A stretch of 64,000 bases of DNA from Clostridiales bacterium (GTDB taxonomy: Bacteria > Bacillota > Clostridia > Oscillospirales > Acutalibacteraceae). A program made the translations under genes and the position numbers. The stretch is taken from NCBI GenBank assembly GCA_019422525.1, contig JAHZDE010000001.1, positions 248,001 through 312,000 of the forward strand, read 5' to 3'. A model generated the notes under the pieces. The model saw nothing but the letters and a program-made list of their open reading frames with translations. It searched no databases and was not told the DNA's origin. How positions within the stretch are numbered: the first letter of the stretch is position 1; every line of letters begins with the position of its first letter. Below are positions 24,295 through 33,615 of the stretch, piece after piece.

Positions 24295-25620
24295 TTATTT
24301 CGCCAGTGCGGTAAGAGAAGCAAAATAGTCATCGAATGTGGTCATACCAATGGTAATTTCAACAGAGCCGTCTTCCGAGATGGTTTTGTATTCACTGCTT
24401 CCCAAGTCATTATAAGTAACACCGGTGATGCTCTCGGAGTTGTTCAGAATATCAACAAAAGCCATTTGCAGGTCGGTTTCTTCTCCGGTGAGATAATCAG
24501 AGAAGTTCTGTGCGGACATGCACACGCCGTTTTCCCAGCAGAGTTTGGACCAGTTTTCGGGTTCAAACATATAGTTGAGCAGCTTGATGGCTTCCTCTTT
24601 TACAGCAGAGTTAGCAGAAACAGAATATCCACCGCCGTTCCAGGCACAAATGTCTTTGGAAGTGCCGGCGCCGCCTTCGACAGAAGGCATCATGAATACG
24701 CCAATGTTGTTACGGGTTTCTTCAGGAATATCCTCATTTGTTGCCATGGACATTTCCCAGCTGCCCATATAGAACATGGCTGCTTCCCCATTGGTAAACA
24801 GGTTCATAGCCGTGCCATAATCAGTGGTTTCAAAACCAGTCTGGAACAGTCCGGCATCGGCTGCGTCTTTCATCATCTGAGCAGCCTCGGTCCATTCTTC
24901 CGGATACTCGCCAGTTTCTACTGCTTCGGCAACCTTATCGATGCAATCGGCACCATAAATGCGCTGGAGCAGGTCATTGAGATAAATGGACAACGGATAT
25001 TTGTCACTACCGTCCATAGAAACAGGGATGATTCCGTTATCATTAAAGGTTTTGCCAATTTCCAAAAGGTCATCATAAGTTTCGGGAACTTCTACATTGT
25101 ACTGTTCAAATAAGGCTTTGTTGTAATAGAAGCCCATGATATCGGTGTTTCTGGCCAGACCATACAGCTTACCATTCTTAGTGAATCCATCCAGTGAGCC
25201 GTTGATAAAGCCATAATCAGTATAATCATCGGGATTCAGCTCAGCCAGAACACCGGCTTCTACCACTTCGTCCAGGAAGGAAGGCTGCCCCCATACATTT
25301 ACAAGGTCAGGCATACCACTGCTGGTGGCATAAGCTTTGAACTTGGTTTTATAACTTTCATCGTCCAATGCTTCGACTTCGATGGTAACATTTTTGTTTT
25401 CCGCCATATAATTATCAAACAAGGTCTGTTCAATCAAGCCCTGACCGCTGGTACGGTCTGGCAGATTGGAAAATACTTTAATGGTAACCTGCTCGTCCGT
25501 TGTGGTGCTTTGTTGGGTATCAGTGGCAGAGGATTGTCCGCTGGATGAATTGCATCCGGTAATCATGGAAAGAGAGAGGGTCAATGCAATAGCACCGGCC
25601 AAAATCTTTTTAATTTTCAT
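24295..25620 (-). CDS. Sugar ABC transporter solute-binding lipoprotein
   Basis: A 441-residue exported lipoprotein: signal peptide with lipobox MITGC, Ser/Thr/Gln-rich linker, then the family 1 binding fold (IKVFSNLPDRTSGQGLIEQTL, GKLYGLARNTDIMGFYYNKALFEQ, EAAMFYMGSWEM). It delivers an oligosaccharide to the MalF/MalG-type permeases encoded next. AAAGGAG precedes the ATG. Expressed downstream of the GH3 gene, across a very stable stem. Confidence 0.93.
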   Translation of the reverse strand: MKIKKILAGAIALTLSLSMITGCNSSSGQSSATDTQQSTTTDEQVTIKVFSNLPDRTSGQGLIEQTLFDNYMAENKNVTIEVEALDDESYKTKFKAYATSSGMPDLVNVWGQPSFLDEVVEAGVLAELNPDDYTDYGFINGSLDGFTKNGKLYGLARNTDIMGFYYNKALFEQYNVEVPETYDDLLEIGKTFNDNGIIPVSMDGSDKYPLSIYLNDLLQRIYGADCIDKVAEAVETGEYPEEWTEAAQMMKDAADAGLFQTGFETTDYGTAMNLFTNGEAAMFYMGSWEMSMATNEDIPEETRNNIGVFMMPSVEGGAGTSKDICAWNGGGYSVSANSAVKEEAIKLLNYMFEPENWSKLCWENGVCMSAQNFSDYLTGEETDLQMAFVDILNNSESITGVTYNDLGSSEYKTISEDGSVEITIGMTTFDDYFASLTALAK

Positions 25621-25643
25621 AGTACGAACTCCTTTCTGGTATC

Positions 25644-25698
25644 CAAAGCCTTGTTCCGGGGAGAAGAGAGCTTACTCCCCGGAAACAATAGGGCTTTG
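25644..25698 (-). other. Very long intergenic hairpin between the GH3 gene and the transporter genes
   Basis: CAAAGCC-TTGTTCCGGGGAG (25644-25663) pairs with CTCCCCGGAAACAA-TA-GGGCTTTG (25675-25698): about 20 pairs with a one-base bulge and a small internal loop around an 11-base loop. It begins three bases after the GH3 stop. The minus-strand sequence after it is not T-rich. Confidence 0.7.
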
Positions 25699-25700
25699 CT

Positions 25701-28700
25701 TTACAGAATATTCTGTTTTCTTCTGCGGATGACCACTGTTACGGCAGCGGCACCGGCAGCGGCTACGGTAAACAGTACAGCAAACAAAGGTGCAAAACTA
25801 TCTCCGGTTTGTGGCTGCTCACCAGGGGCTACGGAATCGGGTTTCTCAGTAGGATTGGGTTTCTCGGTGGTATCGGGTTTCTCAGTGGTATCGGGTTTCT
25901 CGGTGGTATCGGGTTTCTCAGTGGTATCGGGTTTCTCGGTGGTATCGGGTTTCTCGGTGGTATCGGGTTTCTCAGTGGTGTCGGGCGTTTCAGTGGGTTC
26001 TTCTGCCATAACAGCCTGCAGTGTATTGATTCTGGCCTTGGCATTTTTAAATACCACATAGACATCATGCACACCACTTACATCTGCCAACAAATTGGAA
26101 GAAACATCCTCATATCCCAACTCTGTCACTTCGTAAGGCTCTACAGAATCAACCGTATAGGTAACAGGGTCTGTGGGAGAATAGATAAATTCAGCAATCT
26201 TTTCGCCATCGGGAGAATCCACACGAAGTTCAATACCGGAGAGGCCTTCGCCGTTATAAGCAACATTGGCAATAAAGCTTTCCACGTTGTCCAAGTCTAC
26301 ATTATTCATGACAACCCAGGAGCCGTCCCATTTGCCCATTACCGCGGAATAGCCATTGAGCAGGACATCGTCTCTCAAACCTTCGCTGGTATTCTTCTTG
26401 GAGTATTCCAGATAGACAACGTCGTTAGCAGCATAACTTCTTTCAAATACATTAACAGGTTCACTCAAATTCAAAGTGCCATAATCAGAACCGGAAACAG
26501 CAACTTCAGCAGTAGCGCGAATATCTTCACTGGAAGCAGCTGCCATAAACTGATAAGTGCCGCTTTCTACTTCATAACTTCCGGAGTTGGTGTTCCATCT
26601 GGCCAAATCATCTGCAGATACTGTCATGGTAACAGTTTTGGACTCACCGGCTTTCAAATCGACCTTATCGAATCCTACCAAGAATTTCTTGGGAGCATAC
26701 TCGCCATAGCTGGAATTGGGGTTAGAAGCATACAGCTGTACAATTTCAGCACTGTCGGTATCGCCGGTGTTAGTTACGGTCAAAGAAACATCAAAAGAGC
26801 CATCATCTTTTTGTGCGGAAACATTCAGGCCGCTGTATTCAAAGGTGGTGTAGCTGATACCATATCCAAACTCATAGGTAACGTCTGCATCGGTATACTG
26901 ATAGGTAAGTCCGGTTTCCTGTGCGTCGCCATTGCTGAAATCAGTATGATAACGGGGCGGCATTTTATCCTGATAGCTCTGGTCATAGCCCTGAGGCAGA
27001 GTGTATTCGTCTTCTTCCGGCAGGGCGTCCATGCTGGCATACCAAGTGCTGGTCAGCTTGCCGGTGGGAACAGAGTCACCATAAATGGTTTTACCCATTG
27101 CATAGCCGTCATACTGGCCGCCATAAGGCATAAACACAATAGAAGCTACGTTTTCATTATTCTGGATTTCATCTACAGCAAAGGGGAAGCAGCCATTGAT
27201 AACCACAATAGTTTTTCCAGGATAAGCGGCAGCGACGTTTTCTACCAGTTCATACTGGTCCGCGCCCAAAGCCAAATCGCTTCTGTCGGCACCTTCACCG
27301 GCGCTGTGGCGGGTGGGAGCACCGACTACTACTACTGCATAATCAGCATCTGCAGCGATAGTTTCTGTACCGGCTTCCTGAACGGTTTCAATCGTAATCT
27401 GGTTGGCAGCCTCTGCTCTCTTGGCAGTTTCATCGGAGGCGTCGGACACAGCATCGGTGTATCCAACCGTTCCGTCTTCAGAAACAGCTAACAAGCGGGC
27501 AGTACCATAATAAATATTGGTGCTGGAGAAGAAGGATTCGCTATAGCAATTGAGCAGCAGGCTGGAAGTATCATTATCATTGGCCTGCAGGCTGAAACGG
27601 GAGGGAAGCGTGATGCTATAGGAAGTAGCGCTCAAACCGGTTTCGGTAACATTCAGAGATTCGTCACCGGTAACTGTCAGCGTGGGGCTTCCATTCCGGG
27701 GGGCTTCAAACTTTATCCACTTACCGTTGTTTTCGCCTTCGTCAACGCAAAGGTAGCTGTATCCATTATCCTGTCCCCAAGCGTAGGCCTCAAAATGAGA
27801 GGCTTCCTCAGCGGTATCAGCGGAAGCGGTCATCACGCCTCCTTCACCGGCTACAAAATACTTACCATTCAGTTCGGATTTGAAAGCAATAATATTACCA
27901 TCGGTAAGGTTGGTAACATTCTCTTCGCCGCCAACCGTTTTGATACCGGCGCCAATGGACAATCCGGCATTTTCAAGATCCGGCGTTTTTCCAACCGCAT
28001 AAGTAGTCTTAAACCGTGCGCCAGAAACCGGGCCACTAACAACCACACTGCTGTCTTTGGAAAGGGGAAGTACATCGTTGTCATTTTTAAGGAGAACAAT
28101 GGCTTCTTCAGCTGCTTCCATAGCCACTGCCTGATGCTCTTCGTTAGAGGAATCATAAGCAACATCCCCATATCCGGCGGAATATTCGGTAAAGGGATAA
28201 GCTACAGGATATCCATTTTCATCGCGCTCGTTAAATACACCACAGCGAATCAACTGGGTAACGGCAGACGAAGCAGTGAGGTACAGATCCTCATAGTCCA
28301 CGCCCATGGTGCCGTTTTCAAGTTCCAGAACAAATTCATCCTGATACTTGGTGTTGGGTTTTTCCAGACTACTGGAATCATTTGCGCAAGTATGAGTGGT
28401 GCGAGCCATCATCAGTAGGGCCAGAGCTTCTTTGTACTCTGGTGTATAACTCTCATCATAGCCGTTGCTCAGCACATTGTCTTCATACAGCTGCCAGTCA
28501 GATGAAAAGTCAGTGAGCAGGAAAATTCCTCCATCTTTGGTCCAGGGGCCAAAGGACTGCATCCACTGAATCAGAGGAGAAATAGAATTGGGGATACCGT
28601 TGGTACGGCCATAGGAACTCATAACGCCGCCAATAGCACCGGAAGAGACACCGTCCAGAATAGTTTTCGCCTGGGTATCCATCAAACTGCGAATACCAAT

Positions 28701-29399
28701 ACTGACGTTGGAGCCACGGCGAAGATACTGGGCTGCATAGTTGGTATAATGTTTGGTGGTAATAATTGCTTTGGTCCAGAAACCGTCCTCGTTTCCTTCT
28801 TCTTCAATGCCCGAACCACCGGTAGCCATGGCATTGACCAACGAGGAGGCCAGATAAGAATCTTCGCTGAAACCTTCATCAAAACGTCCGCTTAACGGAT
28901 TGATACGCAGGTCTTGCAGGGCGGTACAGGTAACGGCGTTGAAGTTGCTGATGGTATCCAGAAAATCACAGGTATACAGGTTTTCGGTACCGATTACGCT
29001 GCCGACTTCTTCCACCAGATCTTCATTCCAGGAGTTACCGAGTCCCAGAATTGCCGGGAAGTCAGTCGAAACACCCTGCACATGGTCTCCGAACAGCTCT
29101 GCGCCGGGGATAATTTTGCCGGCATTTTCTCCATACCGAAGCTGATAGTCGCCACGATATCCCAGCGAGTAGCGCATCATGCCTTCTTCGCCTACATACT
29201 CAAACAGAGTATCCAAATAGGCGTCCAGGTGATCGGGATCACCGTCAAACAGAGGAAGGCCTTCATAGATAGAATCGGAGCCAGCTGTTTTAAAAACTGG
29301 TTCGTTTGTCTCCTCGGCAGAAGCCGCAGGAATGGCTGTTGCCGCCAGCATTGCAGCTGACAGCAGGACCGCAAGAATGCGTCCAGCTTTGTTTTTCAT
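25701..29399 (-). CDS. Cell-wall-anchored glycoside hydrolase family 3 protein
   Basis: A 1232-residue exported enzyme. A signal peptide (cleavage near SAEE, residue 28) leads into the GH3 N-terminal domain: TTKHYTNYAA carries the Lys-His pair and FLLTDFSSDW the likely nucleophile Asp. The GH3 C-terminal domain (EEAIVLLKNDNDVLPLSKD ... GEGADRSDLALGADQYELV) is interrupted by about 200 residues that look beta-trefoil/fascin-like. Fn3-like and CBM6-like beta domains follow. Then come seven DTTEKP repeats plus one NPTEKP, and a sortase-type end, QPQTGD, a hydrophobic segment and RRRK. Probable beta-glucosidase or beta-xylosidase acting on the cell surface; specificity cannot be read off. First gene of the import operon. 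Confidence 0.9.
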   Translation of the reverse strand: MKNKAGRILAVLLSAAMLAATAIPAASAEETNEPVFKTAGSDSIYEGLPLFDGDPDHLDAYLDTLFEYVGEEGMMRYSLGYRGDYQLRYGENAGKIIPGAELFGDHVQGVSTDFPAILGLGNSWNEDLVEEVGSVIGTENLYTCDFLDTISNFNAVTCTALQDLRINPLSGRFDEGFSEDSYLASSLVNAMATGGSGIEEEGNEDGFWTKAIITTKHYTNYAAQYLRRGSNVSIGIRSLMDTQAKTILDGVSSGAIGGVMSSYGRTNGIPNSISPLIQWMQSFGPWTKDGGIFLLTDFSSDWQLYEDNVLSNGYDESYTPEYKEALALLMMARTTHTCANDSSSLEKPNTKYQDEFVLELENGTMGVDYEDLYLTASSAVTQLIRCGVFNERDENGYPVAYPFTEYSAGYGDVAYDSSNEEHQAVAMEAAEEAIVLLKNDNDVLPLSKDSSVVVSGPVSGARFKTTYAVGKTPDLENAGLSIGAGIKTVGGEENVTNLTDGNIIAFKSELNGKYFVAGEGGVMTASADTAEEASHFEAYAWGQDNGYSYLCVDEGENNGKWIKFEAPRNGSPTLTVTGDESLNVTETGLSATSYSITLPSRFSLQANDNDTSSLLLNCYSESFFSSTNIYYGTARLLAVSEDGTVGYTDAVSDASDETAKRAEAANQITIETVQEAGTETIAADADYAVVVVGAPTRHSAGEGADRSDLALGADQYELVENVAAAYPGKTIVVINGCFPFAVDEIQNNENVASIVFMPYGGQYDGYAMGKTIYGDSVPTGKLTSTWYASMDALPEEDEYTLPQGYDQSYQDKMPPRYHTDFSNGDAQETGLTYQYTDADVTYEFGYGISYTTFEYSGLNVSAQKDDGSFDVSLTVTNTGDTDSAEIVQLYASNPNSSYGEYAPKKFLVGFDKVDLKAGESKTVTMTVSADDLARWNTNSGSYEVESGTYQFMAAASSEDIRATAEVAVSGSDYGTLNLSEPVNVFERSYAANDVVYLEYSKKNTSEGLRDDVLLNGYSAVMGKWDGSWVVMNNVDLDNVESFIANVAYNGEGLSGIELRVDSPDGEKIAEFIYSPTDPVTYTVDSVEPYEVTELGYEDVSSNLLADVSGVHDVYVVFKNAKARINTLQAVMAEEPTETPDTTEKPDTTEKPDTTEKPDTTEKPDTTEKPDTTEKPDTTEKPNPTEKPDSVAPGEQPQTGDSFAPLFAVLFTVAAAGAAAVTVVIRRRKQNIL
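25839..25982 (-). repeat. Eight tandem 18-bp repeats coding for DTTEKP
   Basis: Eight head-to-tail units of the type GGGTTTCTCNGTGGTATC (+ strand); seven encode DTTEKP and the last NPTEKP. Units differ mainly at one silent position. They form the wall-spanning stalk of the GH3 enzyme. Confidence 0.95.
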
Positions 29400-29722
29400 T
29401 CATTTTCCCTCTTTCCTGAATAAATTTCCGCAACATTTTGCGGAGTTCTTGTCTATAATTGTACCAATCGTAAAAGTTTGTTAAAATATACAAAACGATT
29501 CAAAAAGTTAAAAATCATAATCTCTTTTATAAAGTCAAATATCTTTTATGGATAATATACAATAATATTTCGTATATAAAGGCAGCCCCTTACTTTATCA
29601 AGTAAAACAAGGTATAAAATCGCTAAAAAGTCATGATTTTACACAAAAATAGTCAACAATTTATCTTGAAAACAACTTTGTATAGTGATACACTTTCAAA
29701 AACATCCAAATGGAGGTGCAGT
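29400..29722. promoter_or_regulatory. Divergent control region between GH3 and GH42 genes
   Basis: A 323-base AT-rich spacer. Leftward, a possible promoter is TTTTAA (29486-29481), 17 bases, TACAAT (29463-29458), and TCCGCAA/TTGCGGA (29427-29444) forms a small hairpin in the leader. Rightward promoter is listed separately. No third gene is visible. Confidence 0.5.
29666..29694 (+). promoter_or_regulatory. Probable promoter of the GH42-GH43 genes
   Basis: TTGAAA (29666-29671), 17-base spacer, TACACT (29689-29694), 28 bases before the start codon. Confidence 0.6.
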
Positions 29723-31723
29723 ATGGAAAAAACAAAGTTAATTTTTGGTGCGGCATATTACGCAGAATATATGCCATGCGATCGGTTGGACGAAGATATG
29801 AAAATGATGCGTGCGGCTGGATTTACCACCATACGCATTGGAGAATCAACCTGGAGTACGGTAGAGCCACGTCCGGGAGAATATGACTTTTCTTATATTG
29901 ACCGTGTGATTGATGCAGCAGAAAAGTCCGGAATTTCGGTGATTGTCGGAACACCTACCTATGCAGTCCCGTCTTGGCTGGTGAATCTTGATGCCGATGT
30001 GTTGGCAACTACATCTAAAGGGAAAAATCGCTATGGGACCCGCCAGAATATGGATATTACCAATCCAACTTTTCGTAAATATGCCGAAGGGGTTATCCGG
30101 GCGATGGTTTCCCATACGGCACCGCGGAAAAACGTTATCGGGTTTCAGATTGACAACGAAACGAAATATTATGATACAGCGGGACCTGTGGTACAGAAGT
30201 TATTTCGGGAAAATCTGATAGAGCGTTTTAAAACTCCCGAAGCCATGAACGACGCTTTTGTGCTTCATTACTGGAGCAATGCCATTCATGATTGGGAGGA
30301 ATTTCCTGATGTTACCGGTACTATCAATGCTGGGCTTGGATGTGCCTTTGACCGGTTTCGCCGCCAACTTGCTGCCGACTTTTTACATTGGCAGGCCGAC
30401 ATTGTGCGGGAATATCTGCGTCCCGACCAATTTATTACGCAAAATTTTGATTTTGACTGGCAAAGCTTCGGCCCTCAAAATACACAAGATGGATATTCCT
30501 GGGGCGTTCAGCCGGGAATCAACCATTTTGATGCAGTAAATGCTGTAACATTGGTGGGGACGGATATCTATCACCATACTCAGGATAAGCTGGACGGAAT
30601 GACAATCGCCTTTGGCGGAGATGAGATGTGGGCACTGAAAAAGCAGAACTATCTGGTTTGTGAGTGTCAGGCGCAAGCGTTCAAAAGTTGGCTGCCTTAT
30701 CCAGGTCAGCTTCGGCTTCAGGCCTATAGCCATATTGCCAGTGGGGCAATGGGATTGATGTATTGGAACTGGCATTCGATTCATAATGGATATGAAACTT
30801 ACTGGCGAGGATTGCTTAGCCATGATTTCGGAACGAACCCCACTTATGAGGAAGCCTGCAGAATTGGGAAGGAGCTGCGTGAAAACGCTGGTTCGCTGGC
30901 AGGAATTTCTAAGCATAGCCGGACTGCCCTGCTGGTGAGTAATGAAGCGCTTTCGGCTCTCCAATGGTTTCCCACAGATGAAAACCTCTCTTATAACGAT
31001 ATTGTGCTGTGGATGTATGAGGCCCTATATCGACAAAATATAGCTTGTGACGTTATATTTACGGAGGAAGAGGACTGGAGCAGATATGATATGTTGGTTA
31101 TCCCTGCTCTATATACTGCTTCGGAAGAATTGATTGCCCGGATTCGCCGGTTTACGGAAGAGGGAGGAACGGTATTTGCGTCTTTTCGTTCTTTTGTGGC
31201 CAACGGGGATGCTACCGTATATCATGATGCCCAGCCACATGGCCTTACTGATTGTTTTGGAATGACTTATAATCAATTTACCCAGCCGCAAGAGGTTTTC
31301 ATAGAGGGTGTGGAGGCTCGCTATTGGATGGAATTATTAAAGCCGAAAACGGCAAAAACAGTTTTCCACTATACCCATCGCCATTGGGGAAAATATGCTG
31401 CCTGTACCAAAAATCATTATGGAAAAGGAACTGCGTGGTATCTGGGATGTTGGATTCCAGGGGAACAGCTGGAAAAATTGTTGGCACAAGCTGCGGATGA
31501 AGCGGGAATTCTGGTTCCGCCAGAACATTTTCCGGTTATTTTACGGGAAGGCGTCAACCAATATGGGGAAAAGCTTCATTTTTTGCTCCACTATCAGGAC
31601 ATGCCCGGTAAGACCGTCAGCCGCTGGAAAGCAGAGGAGCTTTTGACAGGAAAGCAGCATTATCCCGGCGATACGATTCCGTTGGAGGCATGGGGAGTAT
31701 GTATTCTTAAAGAAAACGAATGA
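29723..31723 (+). CDS. Beta-galactosidase, glycoside hydrolase family 42
   Basis: A 666-residue protein without signal peptide, so cytoplasmic. The GH42 barrel shows GAAYYAEYMP, MRAAGFTTIRIGESTWSTVEP, the acid/base Glu in IGFQIDNET, and the likely nucleophile Glu in LVCECQAQ. A class I glutamine amidotransferase-like trimerisation domain and a beta domain follow. TGGAGGTG precedes the ATG at 29723; the frame is open further upstream, but the promoter lies inside that extension. Probably splits terminal beta- (or alpha-arabino-) galactosides taken up by the transporter. Followed 31 bases later by a GH43 gene. Confidence 0.93.
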   Translation: MEKTKLIFGAAYYAEYMPCDRLDEDMKMMRAAGFTTIRIGESTWSTVEPRPGEYDFSYIDRVIDAAEKSGISVIVGTPTYAVPSWLVNLDADVLATTSKGKNRYGTRQNMDITNPTFRKYAEGVIRAMVSHTAPRKNVIGFQIDNETKYYDTAGPVVQKLFRENLIERFKTPEAMNDAFVLHYWSNAIHDWEEFPDVTGTINAGLGCAFDRFRRQLAADFLHWQADIVREYLRPDQFITQNFDFDWQSFGPQNTQDGYSWGVQPGINHFDAVNAVTLVGTDIYHHTQDKLDGMTIAFGGDEMWALKKQNYLVCECQAQAFKSWLPYPGQLRLQAYSHIASGAMGLMYWNWHSIHNGYETYWRGLLSHDFGTNPTYEEACRIGKELRENAGSLAGISKHSRTALLVSNEALSALQWFPTDENLSYNDIVLWMYEALYRQNIACDVIFTEEEDWSRYDMLVIPALYTASEELIARIRRFTEEGGTVFASFRSFVANGDATVYHDAQPHGLTDCFGMTYNQFTQPQEVFIEGVEARYWMELLKPKTAKTVFHYTHRHWGKYAACTKNHYGKGTAWYLGCWIPGEQLEKLLAQAADEAGILVPPEHFPVILREGVNQYGEKLHFLLHYQDMPGKTVSRWKAEELLTGKQHYPGDTIPLEAWGVCILKENE

Positions 31724-31754
31724 AGATACATTTCAGAAAAGGAGGAGTTATTAC

Positions 31755-33401
31755 ATGATTCAAAATCCTATCTTACCGGGATTTAATCCAGACCCTTGTA
31801 TTTGCCGCAAAGGGGACGACTATTTTTTAGCGGTATCGACCTTTGAGTGGTTTCCTGGAATTCCCATCTATCATTCCAGAGATTTAAAGCATTGGGAACT
31901 GTATACCCATGTACTCACAGACGACGAGACAGTGGATTTGAGGAAGCTGCCAAGTGCCAAGGGAATTTGGGCGCCATGCCTGACATATTGTGAATCAGAG
32001 GGGCTTTTTTATGTGGTATACGGTGTTATGAACTCCATGAATGCCAGATATTTTGACGTGGATAATTTTGTGATAACCGCCCCTGACCTGAAAGGTCCCT
32101 GGAGTAAGCCGGTATATCTTCATTCCGCAGGATTTGATGCTTCTATCTTTCATGACGATGACGGGAAAAAATATATAGTATCATTGGAATGGGAAACCAG
32201 AGAAGGATATGAAAAACCCGGAGCCATTTGTATGGTGGAATACGATCCAGGCAAACAAGAAATTGTGGGGTATCCTCGCCGGATGTGGTGGGGAGGGACT
32301 GATCGCGGCTGTATTGAGGCTCCCCATCTGACAAAAAGAAATGGGTTTTACTATATTATGTGTGCCGAAGGGGGCACAGGATATAATCATTGCGTTACCA
32401 TGGGGCGCGCCCGTCAAGTATGGGGTCCCTATGAGCGCGATCCTAAAAACCCGATTGTGACCAGTGTTCCGGGAGACTCCAATGAGCGCCATGATCCAGA
32501 CCATCTCAAGCCTCGATATTTTAATCCCAACTCTGTCTTGCAAAAATCTGGTCATGGAAGTTATGTGAATCTTCCAAACGGAGAGGTCTACTTGGTTCAT
32601 TTGTGCTCCCGTCCTTTTGTGCCGGAACTTTGTTGTACTCTTGGCAGAGAAACGGCTATTCAAAAAATGATGTGGACAGAGGATGGCTGGCTGCGTATGG
32701 CTGATGGTGGAAATCTTGCTAAAATGGAAGTTCCGGAGCCTGCGCTTCCCAATGTTCCCATGCCCCAATCTCCCGACTTTGACGGATTTGACAGTCCGAA
32801 TCTTGGAAACTTCTACTACGCTCCACGAATTATGCCGACACGCTTTGTCGACCTGACATCTCGGCCCGGATGGCTTCGTATGAGAGGCCAAGAGTCCCGA
32901 ACATCTCTTAACCAGGTGAGTATTTTGGCACGCAAGCTGACCAGTGTTTATGCTCAAGTGACAACGAAAATGGACTTTACACCAAAAGTATATCAACATA
33001 GCGCCGGCCTCATTCTCTACTATGATAATATGAACTATATCAATCTTCGTAAATATTATAGTGAAACTCTTGGAGGAAGCGCCCTGTCTATTGTCCAGCT
33101 GGAAAACGGAGAAAAAACCGAATATCTAAACACTCGCATTCCAGTGGAGGATGTGCCTGTTTATCTGCGACTTATGATACAGGGACGTTCTTGCTGGTTT
33201 GAATGGAGCTATGACGGAGAACAGTATTGCCGGATTGGGCGAACTTTTGGAACCGCCAAGTTTTCGGATGAATATTGTAAGTTTGGAGAATTTACTGGGG
33301 CAATGGTTGGGATTACTTGTGCAGACAGGCTTCATCACAGCCATTGCGCTGATTTCGATTTCTTTGAGTATGTAGCGCAGACTGACCGACCAGTAGACTA
33401 A
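31755..33401 (+). CDS. Beta-xylosidase/arabinofuranosidase, glycoside hydrolase family 43
   Basis: A 548-residue cytoplasmic enzyme. N-terminal five-bladed propeller with the three acidic catalytic residues in family positions: Asp in GFNPDPCICRKGDDYFLAVS, the pKa-modulating Asp in FDASIFHDDDG, the acid Glu in CIEAPHL. The C-terminal beta-sandwich (GWLRMRGQESRTSLNQVS onward) marks the XynB-like group of xylosidases. AAAGGAGG precedes the ATG. It probably removes xylose or arabinose from imported oligosaccharides together with the GH42 enzyme. Confidence 0.93.
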   Translation: MIQNPILPGFNPDPCICRKGDDYFLAVSTFEWFPGIPIYHSRDLKHWELYTHVLTDDETVDLRKLPSAKGIWAPCLTYCESEGLFYVVYGVMNSMNARYFDVDNFVITAPDLKGPWSKPVYLHSAGFDASIFHDDDGKKYIVSLEWETREGYEKPGAICMVEYDPGKQEIVGYPRRMWWGGTDRGCIEAPHLTKRNGFYYIMCAEGGTGYNHCVTMGRARQVWGPYERDPKNPIVTSVPGDSNERHDPDHLKPRYFNPNSVLQKSGHGSYVNLPNGEVYLVHLCSRPFVPELCCTLGRETAIQKMMWTEDGWLRMADGGNLAKMEVPEPALPNVPMPQSPDFDGFDSPNLGNFYYAPRIMPTRFVDLTSRPGWLRMRGQESRTSLNQVSILARKLTSVYAQVTTKMDFTPKVYQHSAGLILYYDNMNYINLRKYYSETLGGSALSIVQLENGEKTEYLNTRIPVEDVPVYLRLMIQGRSCWFEWSYDGEQYCRIGRTFGTAKFSDEYCKFGEFTGAMVGITCADRLHHSHCADFDFFEYVAQTDRPVD

Positions 33402-33449
33402 CATCTGATTTGTACTCCGTTGGATTTGTAAGAATATTTGCTCAAAAGA

Positions 33450-33487
33450 TGCCGCTACGGCAGGATTTGGCGGCGGTGTTTTTTTTG
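33450..33487 (+). terminator. Probable terminator after the GH43 gene
   Basis: GCCGC (33451-33455) and GCGGC (33470-33474) form a short GC stem followed by GGTGTTTTTTTT. Confidence 0.55.
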
Positions 33488-33524
33488 TTCATTTGCTTTT
33501 TCGATCAATATTGTATAAAATCTC

Positions 33525-33553
33525 TTGCAATTTGGAGAAATATATGGTATTGT
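33525..33553 (+). promoter_or_regulatory. Promoter of the symporter gene
   Basis: TTGCAA (33525-33530), 17-base spacer, TATTGT (33548-33553). Confidence 0.65.
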
Positions 33554-33554
33554 T

Positions 33555-33590
33555 TTATCAGTTTAAAACATACATGGTTTAAACTGATAA
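33555..33590 (+). promoter_or_regulatory. Perfect 13-bp inverted repeat, likely operator
   Basis: TTATCAGTTTAAA (33555-33567) and TTTAAACTGATAA (33578-33590) around a 10-base centre. It begins one base after the -10 box, where a repressor would block initiation; no T-run follows, so it is not a terminator. Confidence 0.7.
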
Positions 33591-33615
33591 AGTATTAAGA
33601 TTGGAGAGGGGTACT

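Noticed and set aside
25839..25982. CRISPR-like regular repeats
   Set aside because: The 18-bp units are directly adjacent without spacers and code in frame for a protein stalk.
25809..27491. A 560-codon frame with GIGFLGG-type repeats antisense to the GH3 gene
   Set aside because: The repeats are the other strand of the DTTEKP stalk; no start signal or domain supports it.
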